Shown: one piece after another, positions 17,261 through 26,341 of the stretch
Position numbering within the stretch: position 1 is the first letter of the stretch
Layout of the letters: every line of letters begins with the position of its first letter
Assembly (NCBI RefSeq): GCF_004745485.1
Contig: NZ_RHFG01000002.1
Coordinates: 1-64,000 of the forward strand
DNA length: 64,000 bases
Direction: 5' to 3'
Origin: Brevibacterium sp. S22
Lineage (GTDB): Bacteria > Actinomycetota > Actinomycetes > Actinomycetales > Brevibacteriaceae
The notes under the pieces: generated by a model
The model's input: only the letters and a program-made list of their open reading frames with translations
Told to the model about the DNA's origin: nothing
The model's database searches: none
Position numbers and translations under genes: made by a program

Positions 17261-20200
17261 ATGGACGACGAATCCGACGAGACGACACCGACCGCCGCCG
17301 AGGATCCGAAGGATCGCAGCGCCGAGGACTCCGTTGATCAGGCCACCGAAGTGGTGGAATCGGTCGACTCCGACGCCGAGGACTCGGAAGACACTGATTC
17401 CGCGGCCGACGATCAAACCGATTCCACCGAGGCGACTGCTCGCTGGGCACCGCCGGAAGACGGGATACCCGCAACCCCGCAGACGGTCGATCCCTATCAG
17501 CACGCAGCCGGGCCATACGCTCAAGGGCCCGGGTCCCATCCCCAAGGTTCCGGACCTGACCAACCAGGGCCCTTCCAGCCCACCCCCTCCCAACAGGGCG
17601 CCCACCCTCAGAGTTCGGGCCCCTACCACCACGGCGCCTACCCTCACAGCTCGGGGCCTCAGCAGCAGGGCCCCTATCAGCAGGGTCCGCATCAGCAGGG
17701 TCCGCATCAGCCGGATCCGTATCAACAGGGCCCCTACCAATCGGGTCCCGTGCCGTATCCCGCGCCACCGGGATACCCGGCAAACGCCCCGAAATCGAAG
17801 GTCGCCTCGGCACTGGCGAAGGGCGCCACGTGGAAAGCGGCCCTGATCCCGCCGGGGATCGCCCTCCTCGGCGGGATCATCGTCTCCATCGTCCTCACCG
17901 TCATCCTCACCTCGATGTCAGAATTCAGCTCCCTGACCGAGGAGACCGGCTTCAACCTCGACAGCCTCAGCTACGCTCTGCCGTTCATCCTCATGGCGCT
18001 GTCACTGTTCGGTTCGGCGGCGCTGCGTCTCGATATCAATGCCTCTGAGAGCTTCAACGCTCAGCTGAGCATCTTCACGACCGGAGCGCCCTTGGTGGTC
18101 ACGATCGTCATCGTGGGTCTGCTGTGGTGGACGACGAAGATCAGCGAACGCCGCACCCCTGCGTCCAACCGGGTGTCCACGTGGATCCGCATCGGGGTCT
18201 CGACCCTGGCGATGACGCTCGTGCTCTTCCTCCTCCAGGTCATCTTCGCCGCCCGCTTCTCCTCCTTCGAAGAAGACGGTGCTCTCACCTTCTCTTATTC
18301 AGCGGTCACCGTCCGGTCGTTCTTCCTGCCCCTGCTCGTCATCCTCATCGCGAGCATCGCTGGTCGGGTCGCCGGGCACTTCAAAGGCACCGAAGCCATC
18401 GGCGCACCATTCCTGCGCTGGGCTGTCCCGCCGCTGTTGGTGACGTGGATCCACCTTGCCATCTGCGTCGTCGTGTTCTCGATCGTTGCGCTCTTCGTCC
18501 TGCCGCTGTCCGTCGAGATGCCGGGCCAGCTGGTGCCGCTGACGTTCATCAACATGGGTCTCATCCTCACTTCGCTGACCCACCTCGGTGGAATCAGCGC
18601 CACCGCCCAAGGCGACTTCGGCGTCTATTCGGACTCCTTCTCCGAAAGCCTCACCCTGTTCAGCCGCGACGCGCCCGGCCTGCTGTGGCTGGGACTGCTC
18701 GTCGTGGCGGTCGCGGTGCTGATCGCTGCGATCGTCGCCACCGTCACCCGGCGTCCGGCTTGGACCGTGGTCGAGCAGGACAAGCAGCAGTGGGCGAGCG
18801 CCTGGAAGCTGCCGGTGGCCTTCTGCCTCGTATGGGGTCTGCTGTCGCTGCTGGCCATTCCCGCGCACCTGTCGATGTCCGGATCCGCCGAGGCGGCCAT
18901 GTACTTCGGCGGTTCCGGTGCAGCTCGTGCCGGGATCGGTCCTCTGGCCTGGACGTTCCTCATTTTCGCTGTCTGGGGTGGGGTCATCGAGGTGCTCTCG
19001 CGCACGCTCGGCCCACGGCTGGCTCTCACCTTCCCGTCCGTGGCTCGGATCGTCGCCGGACGGACCGTGCATCCGCACTGGGGGCCGTATCTGGGCATGA
19101 GCGAACCGCGTTTCGCCTTCGTCCATCCCGATCTGGCAAAGGCAGCCGCTCCGACACCGCCGCCGGTCGCTCCCGGACCCGGCGAAGTCGGACCACACGG
19201 GCCCGCTGGTCATCAGGGTCAGCCTGCATCTGCATCGCCGGAACCGTTCGGTTCCCAGGGCCGACCGCAAAGCCAACCGCAGGGCCTGCAGCAGTTCTCC
19301 GCCCCGGTCGGGCCGCCGCAGCATCCGAGCCAGCAGCCTTATTCCTACCCGCAGGGTTCCGCCGGGCAGCAGGCCCATTCGGTGCAGCAGGGCTCGGCCG
19401 GGCAGCAGGCCTACTCTGCTCCGCAGGGAATGTACCCCGCGCAGCCGAATGCAGGTCCGGCCACACCCTTCGACAAGAAGAAGACGACTCTCGTGTCGGT
19501 CGTCGCCGGTGGTGCCGTCCTCCTCCTCGTGGCCGCGCTCATCGTCGTCACCCAGGTCAATGGACACATGTTCGGACCCGAAGCGACAGTGGAGAAGTAC
19601 TTCGCGGAGCTTTCCGACGGTGACGCCGAGGGCGCACTCAAGGTCGCCGATGTCGATGTTCCGCAGGAGTCACGGACCCTGCTGACGAACGACGTCCTCG
19701 GCGGATCCAAGTCCCTGCCCGACGATGTCACCGTCGAGGATGCCGAGGTCTCGGGCGACACGGCGAAGGTCGCGGTCACCTATGACGTCGGCGGATCCAA
19801 GGGCAACAGCACCCTGACCCTGCACAGGGCCGGGAAGAAGGCGCTGTTCTTCGACGACTGGGCGCTCAAGAGCCCGGATCTGCTCACCCTCACCGTCGAC
19901 ACTCCCGGCCTCAAGCAGGTCAAGGTCAACGGAATCGACGTCGACAGCGACGGATCGGCGCTGTCGCTGCCGGCCTTCCCCGGTCTCTACACGATCGATC
20001 TGGCTGAGAAGTCGGACCTCATCACGGCCGACGAGGTCGAGGTGCGAGCGTTCCTCGGTGATGACGCGGACATGGAGGGTGAGGACACGCCGCGGCTCTC
20101 CGCCCACCCCTCGGATGCGTTCCGCAGCGAGGTCGACAAGCAGGTCAAGACCCTCATCGACAGCTGTGCGAAGAAGACCGTCGCCCAGCCCGACGGGTGC

Positions 20201-20524
20201 CCGTTCGGCTCCTCGATGGCCGAAAGCTTCGATGCCACCGGCCTCACATGGTCGATCTCCTCGTATCCGACGGTGACCGTCGCCGATGACTCCATGGGCG
20301 CCGACCAGTATTCAGACCCCGCAGACGCGACCGGTCCGAACGGCGGACCCGCGTGGCTGATCTCCTCCGACACCTCCGGCGAGGCCCTCGTCACCGGCAG
20401 CTACGAGGGCTTCGACGATGATGAGCCCTTCGATGACACCGTCACCTTCGACCTCACCGGCACGGCTGAGATCGTCGACGGCAAGGTCGTCATCACTGTC
20501 ACCGACGACCCCTGGGACTGGTGA
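17261..20524 (+). CDS. Large multipass membrane protein with Gln/Pro repeats and exported C-terminal domain
   Basis: 1087 residues, family not recognised. Domain order: an acidic leader (1-60); a Gly/Pro/Tyr/Gln repeat region (about 75-165, recurring QQGPYQ/QQGPHQ units); a multipass membrane region (about 190-580) with roughly eight to ten hydrophobic segments; a second Pro/Gln/Ser-rich linker (about 630-735); one more helix (TLVSVVAGGAVLLLVAALIVV); then an extracellular part starting PEATVEKYFAELSDGDAEGALKVAD, which resembles the NTF2-like/DUF4878 folds used in exported proteins. It is divergent from the other Pro/Gln-rich protein. The shared low-complexity heads suggest both are anchored or clustered through the cytoplasmic side. 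A strong terminator hairpin follows. Confidence 0.85.
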   Translation: MDDESDETTPTAAEDPKDRSAEDSVDQATEVVESVDSDAEDSEDTDSAADDQTDSTEATARWAPPEDGIPATPQTVDPYQHAAGPYAQGPGSHPQGSGPDQPGPFQPTPSQQGAHPQSSGPYHHGAYPHSSGPQQQGPYQQGPHQQGPHQPDPYQQGPYQSGPVPYPAPPGYPANAPKSKVASALAKGATWKAALIPPGIALLGGIIVSIVLTVILTSMSEFSSLTEETGFNLDSLSYALPFILMALSLFGSAALRLDINASESFNAQLSIFTTGAPLVVTIVIVGLLWWTTKISERRTPASNRVSTWIRIGVSTLAMTLVLFLLQVIFAARFSSFEEDGALTFSYSAVTVRSFFLPLLVILIASIAGRVAGHFKGTEAIGAPFLRWAVPPLLVTWIHLAICVVVFSIVALFVLPLSVEMPGQLVPLTFINMGLILTSLTHLGGISATAQGDFGVYSDSFSESLTLFSRDAPGLLWLGLLVVAVAVLIAAIVATVTRRPAWTVVEQDKQQWASAWKLPVAFCLVWGLLSLLAIPAHLSMSGSAEAAMYFGGSGAARAGIGPLAWTFLIFAVWGGVIEVLSRTLGPRLALTFPSVARIVAGRTVHPHWGPYLGMSEPRFAFVHPDLAKAAAPTPPPVAPGPGEVGPHGPAGHQGQPASASPEPFGSQGRPQSQPQGLQQFSAPVGPPQHPSQQPYSYPQGSAGQQAHSVQQGSAGQQAYSAPQGMYPAQPNAGPATPFDKKKTTLVSVVAGGAVLLLVAALIVVTQVNGHMFGPEATVEKYFAELSDGDAEGALKVADVDVPQESRTLLTNDVLGGSKSLPDDVTVEDAEVSGDTAKVAVTYDVGGSKGNSTLTLHRAGKKALFFDDWALKSPDLLTLTVDTPGLKQVKVNGIDVDSDGSALSLPAFPGLYTIDLAEKSDLITADEVEVRAFLGDDADMEGEDTPRLSAHPSDAFRSEVDKQVKTLIDSCAKKTVAQPDGCPFGSSMAESFDATGLTWSISSYPTVTVADDSMGADQYSDPADATGPNGGPAWLISSDTSGEALVTGSYEGFDDDEPFDDTVTFDLTGTAEIVDGKVVITVTDDPWDW

Positions 20525-20530
20525 GCAGCG

Positions 20531-20562
20531 CCGCGTGCCCCGGCCGTCACCGGGGCACGCGG
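20531..20562. terminator. Bidirectional hairpin terminator
   Basis: CCGCGTGCCCCGG (20531-20543) and CCGGGGCACGCGG (20550-20562) form a perfect 13-bp stem with a six-base loop. It lies in the 60-bp gap between two convergent genes. No T-run follows, which is common in high-GC actinobacteria. Confidence 0.85.
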
Positions 20563-20584
20563 CTCGGGTTCCGGAGCGTGAACC

Positions 20585-21940
20585 TCAGTCGACGAATATC
20601 GCCGAGGCGGCGCCGCCGATACTGCCCACCAGTCCTCGTCCTTCATCGACGTAGGCTTCCCGCTCTGCGTCGGGAACCATCGCCCCACCAGTGAGCCAGA
20701 CCAGGTGGACGCCCGCCGACGCCTCAGCCGCTGCATCGCCCATCCGCCACGGAATGGTCAGTCCTGCGGTTGCCGAGGGTTCGACATCGATGCCTTCGGT
20801 CTCGTGAAGCACACCGACTCCGGCGCGGATCACCTCGTCGGGCACCGACGCGAAACCGGAGATCAGCGGCCCGATCGTCGGTCCGATGAATCGGGATGGG
20901 CGGGCGACTGCCAGCCCATCGGCGGCGGTGGCACCGGACAGCCCGATGTCCTGAACGGAGATATCGCTGTGCCGACCAGTCCGGACGCCGACGAACATCG
21001 CCGGTGCCTGGCTCGGTTCGACGAACACGCAGCGCACCGCGGCACCGAAGACTCGTTTGAGCCCGAAGGTCACTCCCCCGGGCCCGCCGCCGATTCCGCA
21101 CGGCAGGTAGACGGTGAGCGGATTCTGCTCATCGATGGTCACCCCGGCGGCGTCGAACTGACGTCTGAGCCGCAGTGCGGCCACTGAGTATCCGGCGAAG
21201 AGACTCACCGAGTCCTCGTCGTCGACGAAGTGAGTGTTCTCGGCGGCCTCCGCTGAAGTCCGGCCGACTTCGACGGCCTCGACGAAGTCACCGGAGTGTT
21301 CGATGACGTCGACGCCGTGGTCGCGCAGCATCGTCTTCTTCCAGTCACGGGCGTCGGCGGACATATGCACCGAGGCGGCGAAGCCGAGGCGAGCGCCGAG
21401 GATCCCGATCGACAGCCCGAGATTGCCCGTCGAGCCGACGACGATCCGGTGGTTCGCCGCAATCTCACGGAACTGCGGGCTCGAGTAGGTGGCGGGATCA
21501 TAAGCGTCGAGACCATGCTCGGCGGCGACCGCCTCGGCGAATTCGAGGACCTCGTGAAATCCTCCTCGCGCCTTGATCGACCCGCTCACCGGCAGGCTGT
21601 CGTCACGCTTGAGCCACAGCTGTCCGACCAGGTCCGATCCGAACAGACCGTCGAGGCGCCTCTGCGCCGCAGGAGCCGGGACCAGGGCCGATTCGATCAT
21701 TCCGCCCGCAGCCTCGGGGAATTCCGCTGCAAGCGCGGCTGGGACGGTCGCCGTCTCCGGGAAGGTCTCAGCGAACCAGGGGGCGAAGCGGTCGAACCGG
21801 GCCGACGCGGAATCCATGATGTCCGCGAGGGCCGGGAGGGCCGCCTCGGCGAGGCTGGACCGCAGCCATGTGGTCGGTCGGCCCGCTGCCAGGGATCGGA
21901 TGATCTCATCGGTGCTGAGTTCGTCAGAGAGTTCGGTCAT
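20585..21940 (-). CDS. dsdA: D-serine ammonia-lyase (D-serine dehydratase)
   Basis: A 451-residue PLP enzyme converting D-serine to pyruvate and ammonia. The Schiff-base lysine is K123 in PVSGSIKARGG. The glycine-rich phosphate cradle is IVVGSTGNLGLSIG, and LPCGIGGGPGGVTFGLK is a DsdA-specific region. Length and motif order match DsdA rather than threonine dehydratase. The start is the ATG at 21940. No dsdC or dsdX homologue lies beside it, and the gene is alone between a terminator and the iron-uptake genes, so regulation is not visible. It detoxifies D-serine or lets the cell use it as a carbon and nitrogen source. Confidence 0.93.
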   Translation of the reverse strand: MTELSDELSTDEIIRSLAAGRPTTWLRSSLAEAALPALADIMDSASARFDRFAPWFAETFPETATVPAALAAEFPEAAGGMIESALVPAPAAQRRLDGLFGSDLVGQLWLKRDDSLPVSGSIKARGGFHEVLEFAEAVAAEHGLDAYDPATYSSPQFREIAANHRIVVGSTGNLGLSIGILGARLGFAASVHMSADARDWKKTMLRDHGVDVIEHSGDFVEAVEVGRTSAEAAENTHFVDDEDSVSLFAGYSVAALRLRRQFDAAGVTIDEQNPLTVYLPCGIGGGPGGVTFGLKRVFGAAVRCVFVEPSQAPAMFVGVRTGRHSDISVQDIGLSGATAADGLAVARPSRFIGPTIGPLISGFASVPDEVIRAGVGVLHETEGIDVEPSATAGLTIPWRMGDAAAEASAGVHLVWLTGGAMVPDAEREAYVDEGRGLVGSIGGAASAIFVD

Positions 21941-21968
21941 GGACCGATCGTACCGGCGACCGTCGGGC

Positions 21969-22934
21969 TCACTTCTCGACGATCTCCTTCGCGCCATCGA
22001 TGACATCAGCGAGTTCGCCGAGCCATTCGGCGTAGCCCTCGTAGGTGTAAGCGCGCTTATCGTCCCAGGTCCCGAGCTGTCCGGCCTTGACAGCGGGCAG
22101 GCTCGTGTACACCGGATTGTCTTCGTAGTCGGCGGACGCATCGTGTACGAGGAGGACGTCGGCGGGGTAGTCGGACATCTTCTCCCATGACACCTCCGCC
22201 CAGCTGGAGTCATCGCTGGACTCGGGGCCGACGAGGGTGATGCCGTCCTCGCTGAGCATGTCCGCGATCCCGGAGCTCTTCGAGGTGTAGTTCATCTCGG
22301 AGCTGAAGTTCGCCAGAAGCACGGTCAGCCGCCCCTTCTTCTTCGCGACGTCGCGCACGCGCTTGCGGGCGTCCTCGTAGGCCTTGCGCTGATCGGCGAT
22401 CTCGCCTGTCTCGGTGTCCTTGCCGAGTGCCTTCGCGATGGCCGCGTACTGGGCGAACATCTGGTCGGGCGTCTGGTCGCCGAGCTTGACCGGAACGAAT
22501 TCCACGAGTTCGGTGACTTGGTTCTTCACCTTGTCGTCCCACCAGGTCCACCCGTCGCCCTTCTCATTGCCGTAGGCGACGAGGATGTCCGGCTCGGCGA
22601 CGGCGAGGGCTTCGATATCGAGTTCCATATCCGTTCCGACCACTTCGACGCCTGAGGAGTCGAAGGACTTGCCCGGCGATTCGTTCTGTCCGAAGCCGAA
22701 GACCGCGACCGGTGTGATCCCGTACTGAGCGAGACCGGCCGCTGAATAGAAGTCCGCGGCGATGCGTTCGGCGGACCTGTCGAGTTCGATCGTCAGCCCG
22801 CCATAGCCTTCGGGCGAATAGGAGAAGTTCCGTGTGGAGCCCGTGGCTGCGCCGTCCCCGCCGTCCTTGCCTGTACAGGCGACGAGGGCGAAAGGAGCGA
22901 GAACGGACAGGGCGAGGAGCTGACGACGATGCAT
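21969..22934 (-). CDS. Iron-siderophore ABC transporter substrate-binding lipoprotein
   Basis: A 321-residue FepB/FhuD-type class-III binding protein. The lipoprotein signal ends in LVAC with Cys20 as lipid anchor. The fold is marked by SAERIAADFYSAAGLAQYGI at the start of lobe 1 and by ALAVAEPDILVAYG, a common siderophore-binder phrase. The start is the ATG at 22934 behind GAAAGG. It is divergent from a siderophore-interacting protein gene with an iron box between them, so iron-limited expression is likely. No FecCD permease or ATPase gene is adjacent, so it must use a transporter encoded elsewhere. Confidence 0.9.
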   Translation of the reverse strand: MHRRQLLALSVLAPFALVACTGKDGGDGAATGSTRNFSYSPEGYGGLTIELDRSAERIAADFYSAAGLAQYGITPVAVFGFGQNESPGKSFDSSGVEVVGTDMELDIEALAVAEPDILVAYGNEKGDGWTWWDDKVKNQVTELVEFVPVKLGDQTPDQMFAQYAAIAKALGKDTETGEIADQRKAYEDARKRVRDVAKKKGRLTVLLANFSSEMNYTSKSSGIADMLSEDGITLVGPESSDDSSWAEVSWEKMSDYPADVLLVHDASADYEDNPVYTSLPAVKAGQLGTWDDKRAYTYEGYAEWLGELADVIDGAKEIVEK

Positions 22935-23277
22935 CGAGAGCCTTTCGGTGGTCGAATGGTGGTGTCTTATGCGGATGGGGCTGTTTCGCGCCGGTGGGGT
23001 CGAGGCTGAGGGCTGAGCTGCGCCCGCGGGCTTTGCCGCAATCCTCTGCCCGGGCGGTGAAGTTGCTGGTGGCAGGGTCGGCGGTCGCGACGATCGCGGT
23101 TCGGATGTGAGCGATCTCAACACGTCCGCGATCACAGTAGCATTATTTGGAAAGGCTTGCCTTACTGATTTGGCGTAGAGTGTGGGTGGACGTTCAACGA
23201 TCCCTCGACTGCTGCGCCTGAGTTCCACCGCTGGTCGTGGGACGAGCCCGAGGACCTCGGGTAGTGAAGGAGAAACT
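22935..23277. other. Divergent intergenic region of the iron genes
   Basis: This 343-bp gap separates the siderophore-binding lipoprotein and the siderophore-interacting protein. Its right part (about 23130-23180) is AT-richer and holds the iron box described separately. The GC-rich left part shows no gene or other element that I can support; a long 5' leader for the minus-strand gene is possible. Confidence 0.5.
23148..23166. promoter_or_regulatory. IdeR/DtxR-type iron box
   Basis: GGAAAGGCTTGCCTTACTG contains the inverted repeat AAGGC-TT-GCCTT (23152-23163) in an AT-rich patch between two divergent iron-uptake genes. Spacing and the AGGC/GCCT arms resemble the DtxR/IdeR box, whose consensus has AGG/CCT arms around a short centre. 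Regulation of both genes by iron is inferred. Confidence 0.6.
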
Positions 23278-24288
23278 GTGTCACGAGCACCCATCGGCGG
23301 CTTCGAAGCCACGGTCATCGCCGTCGAGGACCTCAGCCCCTCGTTCCGCCGCATCACATTCGGCGGCCCCGGCCTGTCCGGCTTCGGCCCCAAGACGCAC
23401 CCGCGCGATCTGCGCATCAAACTCATCATCCCCCCGGCTGGTGCCACCGCCCCCGAGTTCGACCTCCTCGGCTTCCTTGCCGAACAGGAGGAGGCCGGCG
23501 TCTCCTGGTACCAGGCCTGGCTGCAGGTCGACCCGGCCGTCCGTGGTGCGATGCGCACTTACACCGTGCGGGAGTGGCGCGATGACGAGCGCGAGCTCGT
23601 CGTCGACATGGTGATGCACACCGATGAGGCCGGGCATTCCGGTCCCGCCGCACAGTGGGCCGAAGCCGCCGAGGTCGGCCACTCACTCCATATCATCGGA
23701 CCCGCCCGAGACTTCGACGGCCCGTACGGCGGCATCGAATTCGCGCCCGGTGATGCTCACCAGATCCTCCTCGCCGGCGATGAGACTGCAGTTCCCGCGA
23801 TCGCCTCGATCCTCGATTCGATCAAGGACAGTCGGGCCCGAGGCAAGGCCGTTCTCGAGGTCCCGAGCGCCGAGGACATCATCGACATGACTGCTCCCGC
23901 CGGTTTCGAGATCGAGTGGCTGCCGCGCGGCAAGGCCGATTTCGGACAGCTGCTCGAACCCGCTGTCCGTGAGGCGGTGCGCTCTGAGACCCGGATCCCT
24001 GCTCAGGTGGGGGCCGGTGCTGCCGGCGGTCCGGATGGTCCGGTGGGCGAACTCGACGATGTCAACATCGACGAGGAGATCCTCTGGGATGTTCCCGCGG
24101 CCCTCACGGAGGCGGCTCAGGGCAGTTCGAGTGCGACGGAGAAGGACGACCGTCCTTTCTATGCCTGGATCGCCGGAGAGGCCGGACCGGTCAAGCGCCT
24201 GCGCCGGTACCTTGTTCAGGAGGTCGGGGTCGATCGCAAGCAGATCGCCTTCATGGGCTACTGGCGACAGGGCAAGGCCGAGGGCTGA
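23278..24288 (+). CDS. Siderophore-interacting protein (ferric-siderophore reductase, SIP/ViuB)
   Basis: A 336-residue cytoplasmic flavoprotein that releases iron from imported ferric siderophores by NAD(P)H-dependent reduction. The FAD domain contains the family phrase DLRIKLIIP followed by VRGAMRTYTVREWR (residues about 42-105). LLAGDETAVPAIASILDSI is the SIP-specific region, and the C-terminal FYAWIAGEAGPVKRLRRYLV is diagnostic. The GTG at 23278 after AAGGAGA was chosen; longer extensions into the iron-box region are not conserved. An insertion around residues 240-265 (Gly/Ala-rich) is slightly unusual. It is divergent from the siderophore-binding lipoprotein. Confidence 0.93.
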   Translation: MSRAPIGGFEATVIAVEDLSPSFRRITFGGPGLSGFGPKTHPRDLRIKLIIPPAGATAPEFDLLGFLAEQEEAGVSWYQAWLQVDPAVRGAMRTYTVREWRDDERELVVDMVMHTDEAGHSGPAAQWAEAAEVGHSLHIIGPARDFDGPYGGIEFAPGDAHQILLAGDETAVPAIASILDSIKDSRARGKAVLEVPSAEDIIDMTAPAGFEIEWLPRGKADFGQLLEPAVREAVRSETRIPAQVGAGAAGGPDGPVGELDDVNIDEEILWDVPAALTEAAQGSSSATEKDDRPFYAWIAGEAGPVKRLRRYLVQEVGVDRKQIAFMGYWRQGKAEG

Positions 24289-24362
24289 GTCCAGCAGGGC
24301 CCGAGCCCTGACACCGCCAGCGCTCAGCCACCTCGAGGCTTCCGGCTGGACCCGATCTCAGC

Positions 24363-25307
24363 TCAGCGCCGTCGCAGTGAACGGATGATCTGCGGTCCGA
24401 TCGCACAGCCGGCACCGGCGAGGCAGAGGACTCCGCCTGCCGCCGCCAACGGCGGCGGCACCTCGGCGAGCAGAAGCCACGCGAGAACGACGACGATCGC
24501 CGGAACCAGCAGGCTCGACGAACTGAGCAGACCGGCCGGCAGCACGCGGATGGCGTAGCCCCACAGGTTGAAGGCGATCGCGGTCGGCACCACTCCCAGA
24601 TAGATCACCTGCAGAGTGATCGACAGGGGTGCGACCGTGATGTCGCCGATGAGGTTCGGGGTGAAGATCAGGCAGGCGAGGGTTCCGGCGAGGATTCCCG
24701 CCCACGTCACCGTCACGGAATCCTCGTGCGAGAGGAAGTGCTTCTGAACGAGCACGCACCCGGCGTAGAGGAGTGCAGCCGCAACGCTGAGCACCAGTCC
24801 GGCCATCGTGAAGACGCCGGTGAAGCTGGCGGCGGTGATCATCCCGATGCCGGCCAGCGAGATGAGAACACCGATGATCAGTCGCTTCGGCAGTCCCTCG
24901 CCGAGGACGAGGCCCGCGAACACCGCGACGATGAGCGGGGCGATATTGACGATCATCGAGGCGGTGCCGGCGTCCATGGAATGTTCGGCGGCGTTGAGCA
25001 CGACGACATAGGCGCCGAACCACGCCACACCCCAGAGGATGACGATCAGCCATACCCGCTTCGATCGCGGGAACCGAGGACGACGGAAGAGCATCCAGAG
25101 CGAGAGGACCACGGCGGCGGACAGGCTGCGCAGGAGTGCCATCGCACCCGGGCCGAAGTGGGGTGCGGCATCTCGGATGACGACGAACGATGAGGCCCAG
25201 AAGACCATGGTCAGCAGTGCCGCCGCCCACGGGAGTGCGGAGATGCGGCTGCGGCCGGCATCGGTCCGCTGCACCGGTGAGGTTTCCAGGTCGGGGTTCG
25301 TTCTCAT
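24363..25307 (-). CDS. EamA/DMT-family transporter
   Basis: A 314-residue protein with ten hydrophobic segments and two internal EamA repeats. The first repeat begins AALLTMVFWASSFVVIRDA, and the second ends ILPAGLLSSSSLLVPAIVVVLAWLLLAEV, the usual EamA C-terminal helix pair. These carriers export metabolites such as amino acids. The ATG at 25307 lies 82 bp from a divergent LysR start, a frequent exporter/regulator arrangement. Confidence 0.9.
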   Translation of the reverse strand: MRTNPDLETSPVQRTDAGRSRISALPWAAALLTMVFWASSFVVIRDAAPHFGPGAMALLRSLSAAVVLSLWMLFRRPRFPRSKRVWLIVILWGVAWFGAYVVVLNAAEHSMDAGTASMIVNIAPLIVAVFAGLVLGEGLPKRLIIGVLISLAGIGMITAASFTGVFTMAGLVLSVAAALLYAGCVLVQKHFLSHEDSVTVTWAGILAGTLACLIFTPNLIGDITVAPLSITLQVIYLGVVPTAIAFNLWGYAIRVLPAGLLSSSSLLVPAIVVVLAWLLLAEVPPPLAAAGGVLCLAGAGCAIGPQIIRSLRRR

Positions 25308-25355
25308 AACAGTGATTATTGTGCGCACAACCGTATAAGAAAAGCGCACACTATT

Positions 25356-25367
25356 GCACACGTGTGC
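25356..25367. promoter_or_regulatory. Palindrome in the exporter/LysR divergent promoter
   Basis: GCACACGTGTGC is a perfect 12-bp palindrome in the 82-bp gap. Related GTGCGCAC and GCGCACAC segments lie at 25320-25350. It is a candidate binding site for the LysR protein encoded 23 bp downstream. Confidence 0.45.
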
Positions 25368-25389
25368 GTGAAGTCCGTACAGTCGGGTG

Positions 25390-26292
25390 ATGGACACCGT
25401 CACGCACCTCCAGTCGTTCAAGTCGGTGGCGACGACCGGCTCCGTACGCTCGGCCGCACAGCACCTCGGACTCTCGCCGTCGGCCGTGAGCCACCACATC
25501 AAACAGCTCGAGAGAGAGACCGGACTCGCGCTCTTCGCCCGACGTGGGCGAGGACTGTGCCTGACCGACACCGGTGCGTCCATCCTCGGCGAGGTCGATG
25601 CGGTGCTCGAAGCCTCGAGTCGGTTGCACCAGCGGATCTCCGAACTGCAGGAGAGCCGTATCGATCGACTCTCGATCGGATACTTCGCCTCGGCGGGCAC
25701 GAGGTGGCTGCCCGAGCTCGTCGCCTATCTGGAGAACCGCTATCCGCACACCTCGGTCCAGCTCAACCTGAGCGAAGGACCGTGGGCGGAGCTGTCATCG
25801 GACATCCAGCTCGTCATCTCCTCGTCCACCGCGCTCGAATTCCCCGCCGAGGTGGACGCGTCCTTCCTTGTCGAGGATCCCTACGTCGTGGCCGTGCCCG
25901 ACGATCATCCGCTCGCGCAGCGCTCGTCGGTCGGGCTCGGTGAGCTCGCCGACCACCAGTGGATCGACAACGACACCGGTGACGGACCCTGCCGGACGAT
26001 TCTCTTCGACGCCTGTGCGCGTGCGGGGGTGCAGGTGAGCTTCAAGCACGAGGCTCACAGCTTCACCACGGCCCTGCACATGGTCAGCCGCGGGCTCGGC
26101 GTGACGATCCTGCCGCGCCTGGGAATCGATCCGCTGCCGGCAGGGGTGACGATCGTGCCGATCGCCTCGCCGGTGCCGATCCGATTCCTCCACGCGATCA
26201 GCGATCCCGGCCACCCTCAGCAGGCGCTCATCGCCGATGCGATCGGGGCCCTGCGGGACCTCGCCGTCGATGACGCCGCACGTGTCGCCTGA
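25390..26292 (+). CDS. LysR-family transcriptional regulator
   Basis: 300 residues. The wHTH is LQSFKSVATTGSVRSAAQHLGLSPSAVSHHIKQLE (about residues 6-40). The effector domain follows, with the typical LHMVSRGLGVTILPRLGID near residue 230. The ATG at 25390 is taken rather than the GTG immediately before it. It is divergent from an EamA exporter and presumably controls it; ligand unknown. It is not closely similar to the other LysR protein of the window beyond the HTH. Confidence 0.88.
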   Translation: MDTVTHLQSFKSVATTGSVRSAAQHLGLSPSAVSHHIKQLERETGLALFARRGRGLCLTDTGASILGEVDAVLEASSRLHQRISELQESRIDRLSIGYFASAGTRWLPELVAYLENRYPHTSVQLNLSEGPWAELSSDIQLVISSSTALEFPAEVDASFLVEDPYVVAVPDDHPLAQRSSVGLGELADHQWIDNDTGDGPCRTILFDACARAGVQVSFKHEAHSFTTALHMVSRGLGVTILPRLGIDPLPAGVTIVPIASPVPIRFLHAISDPGHPQQALIADAIGALRDLAVDDAARVA

Positions 26293-26341
26293 GTCCACGG
26301 CTGTTCGAGGGTCGCCTGAACCCATGGCCTAGCCTGGTGTC

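Noticed and set aside
24290..24355. Inverted repeat TCCAGC/GCTGGA after the siderophore-interacting protein gene
   Set aside because: Arms are short and more than 40 bases apart; a terminator is likely somewhere here between convergent genes but this pairing is not convincing.
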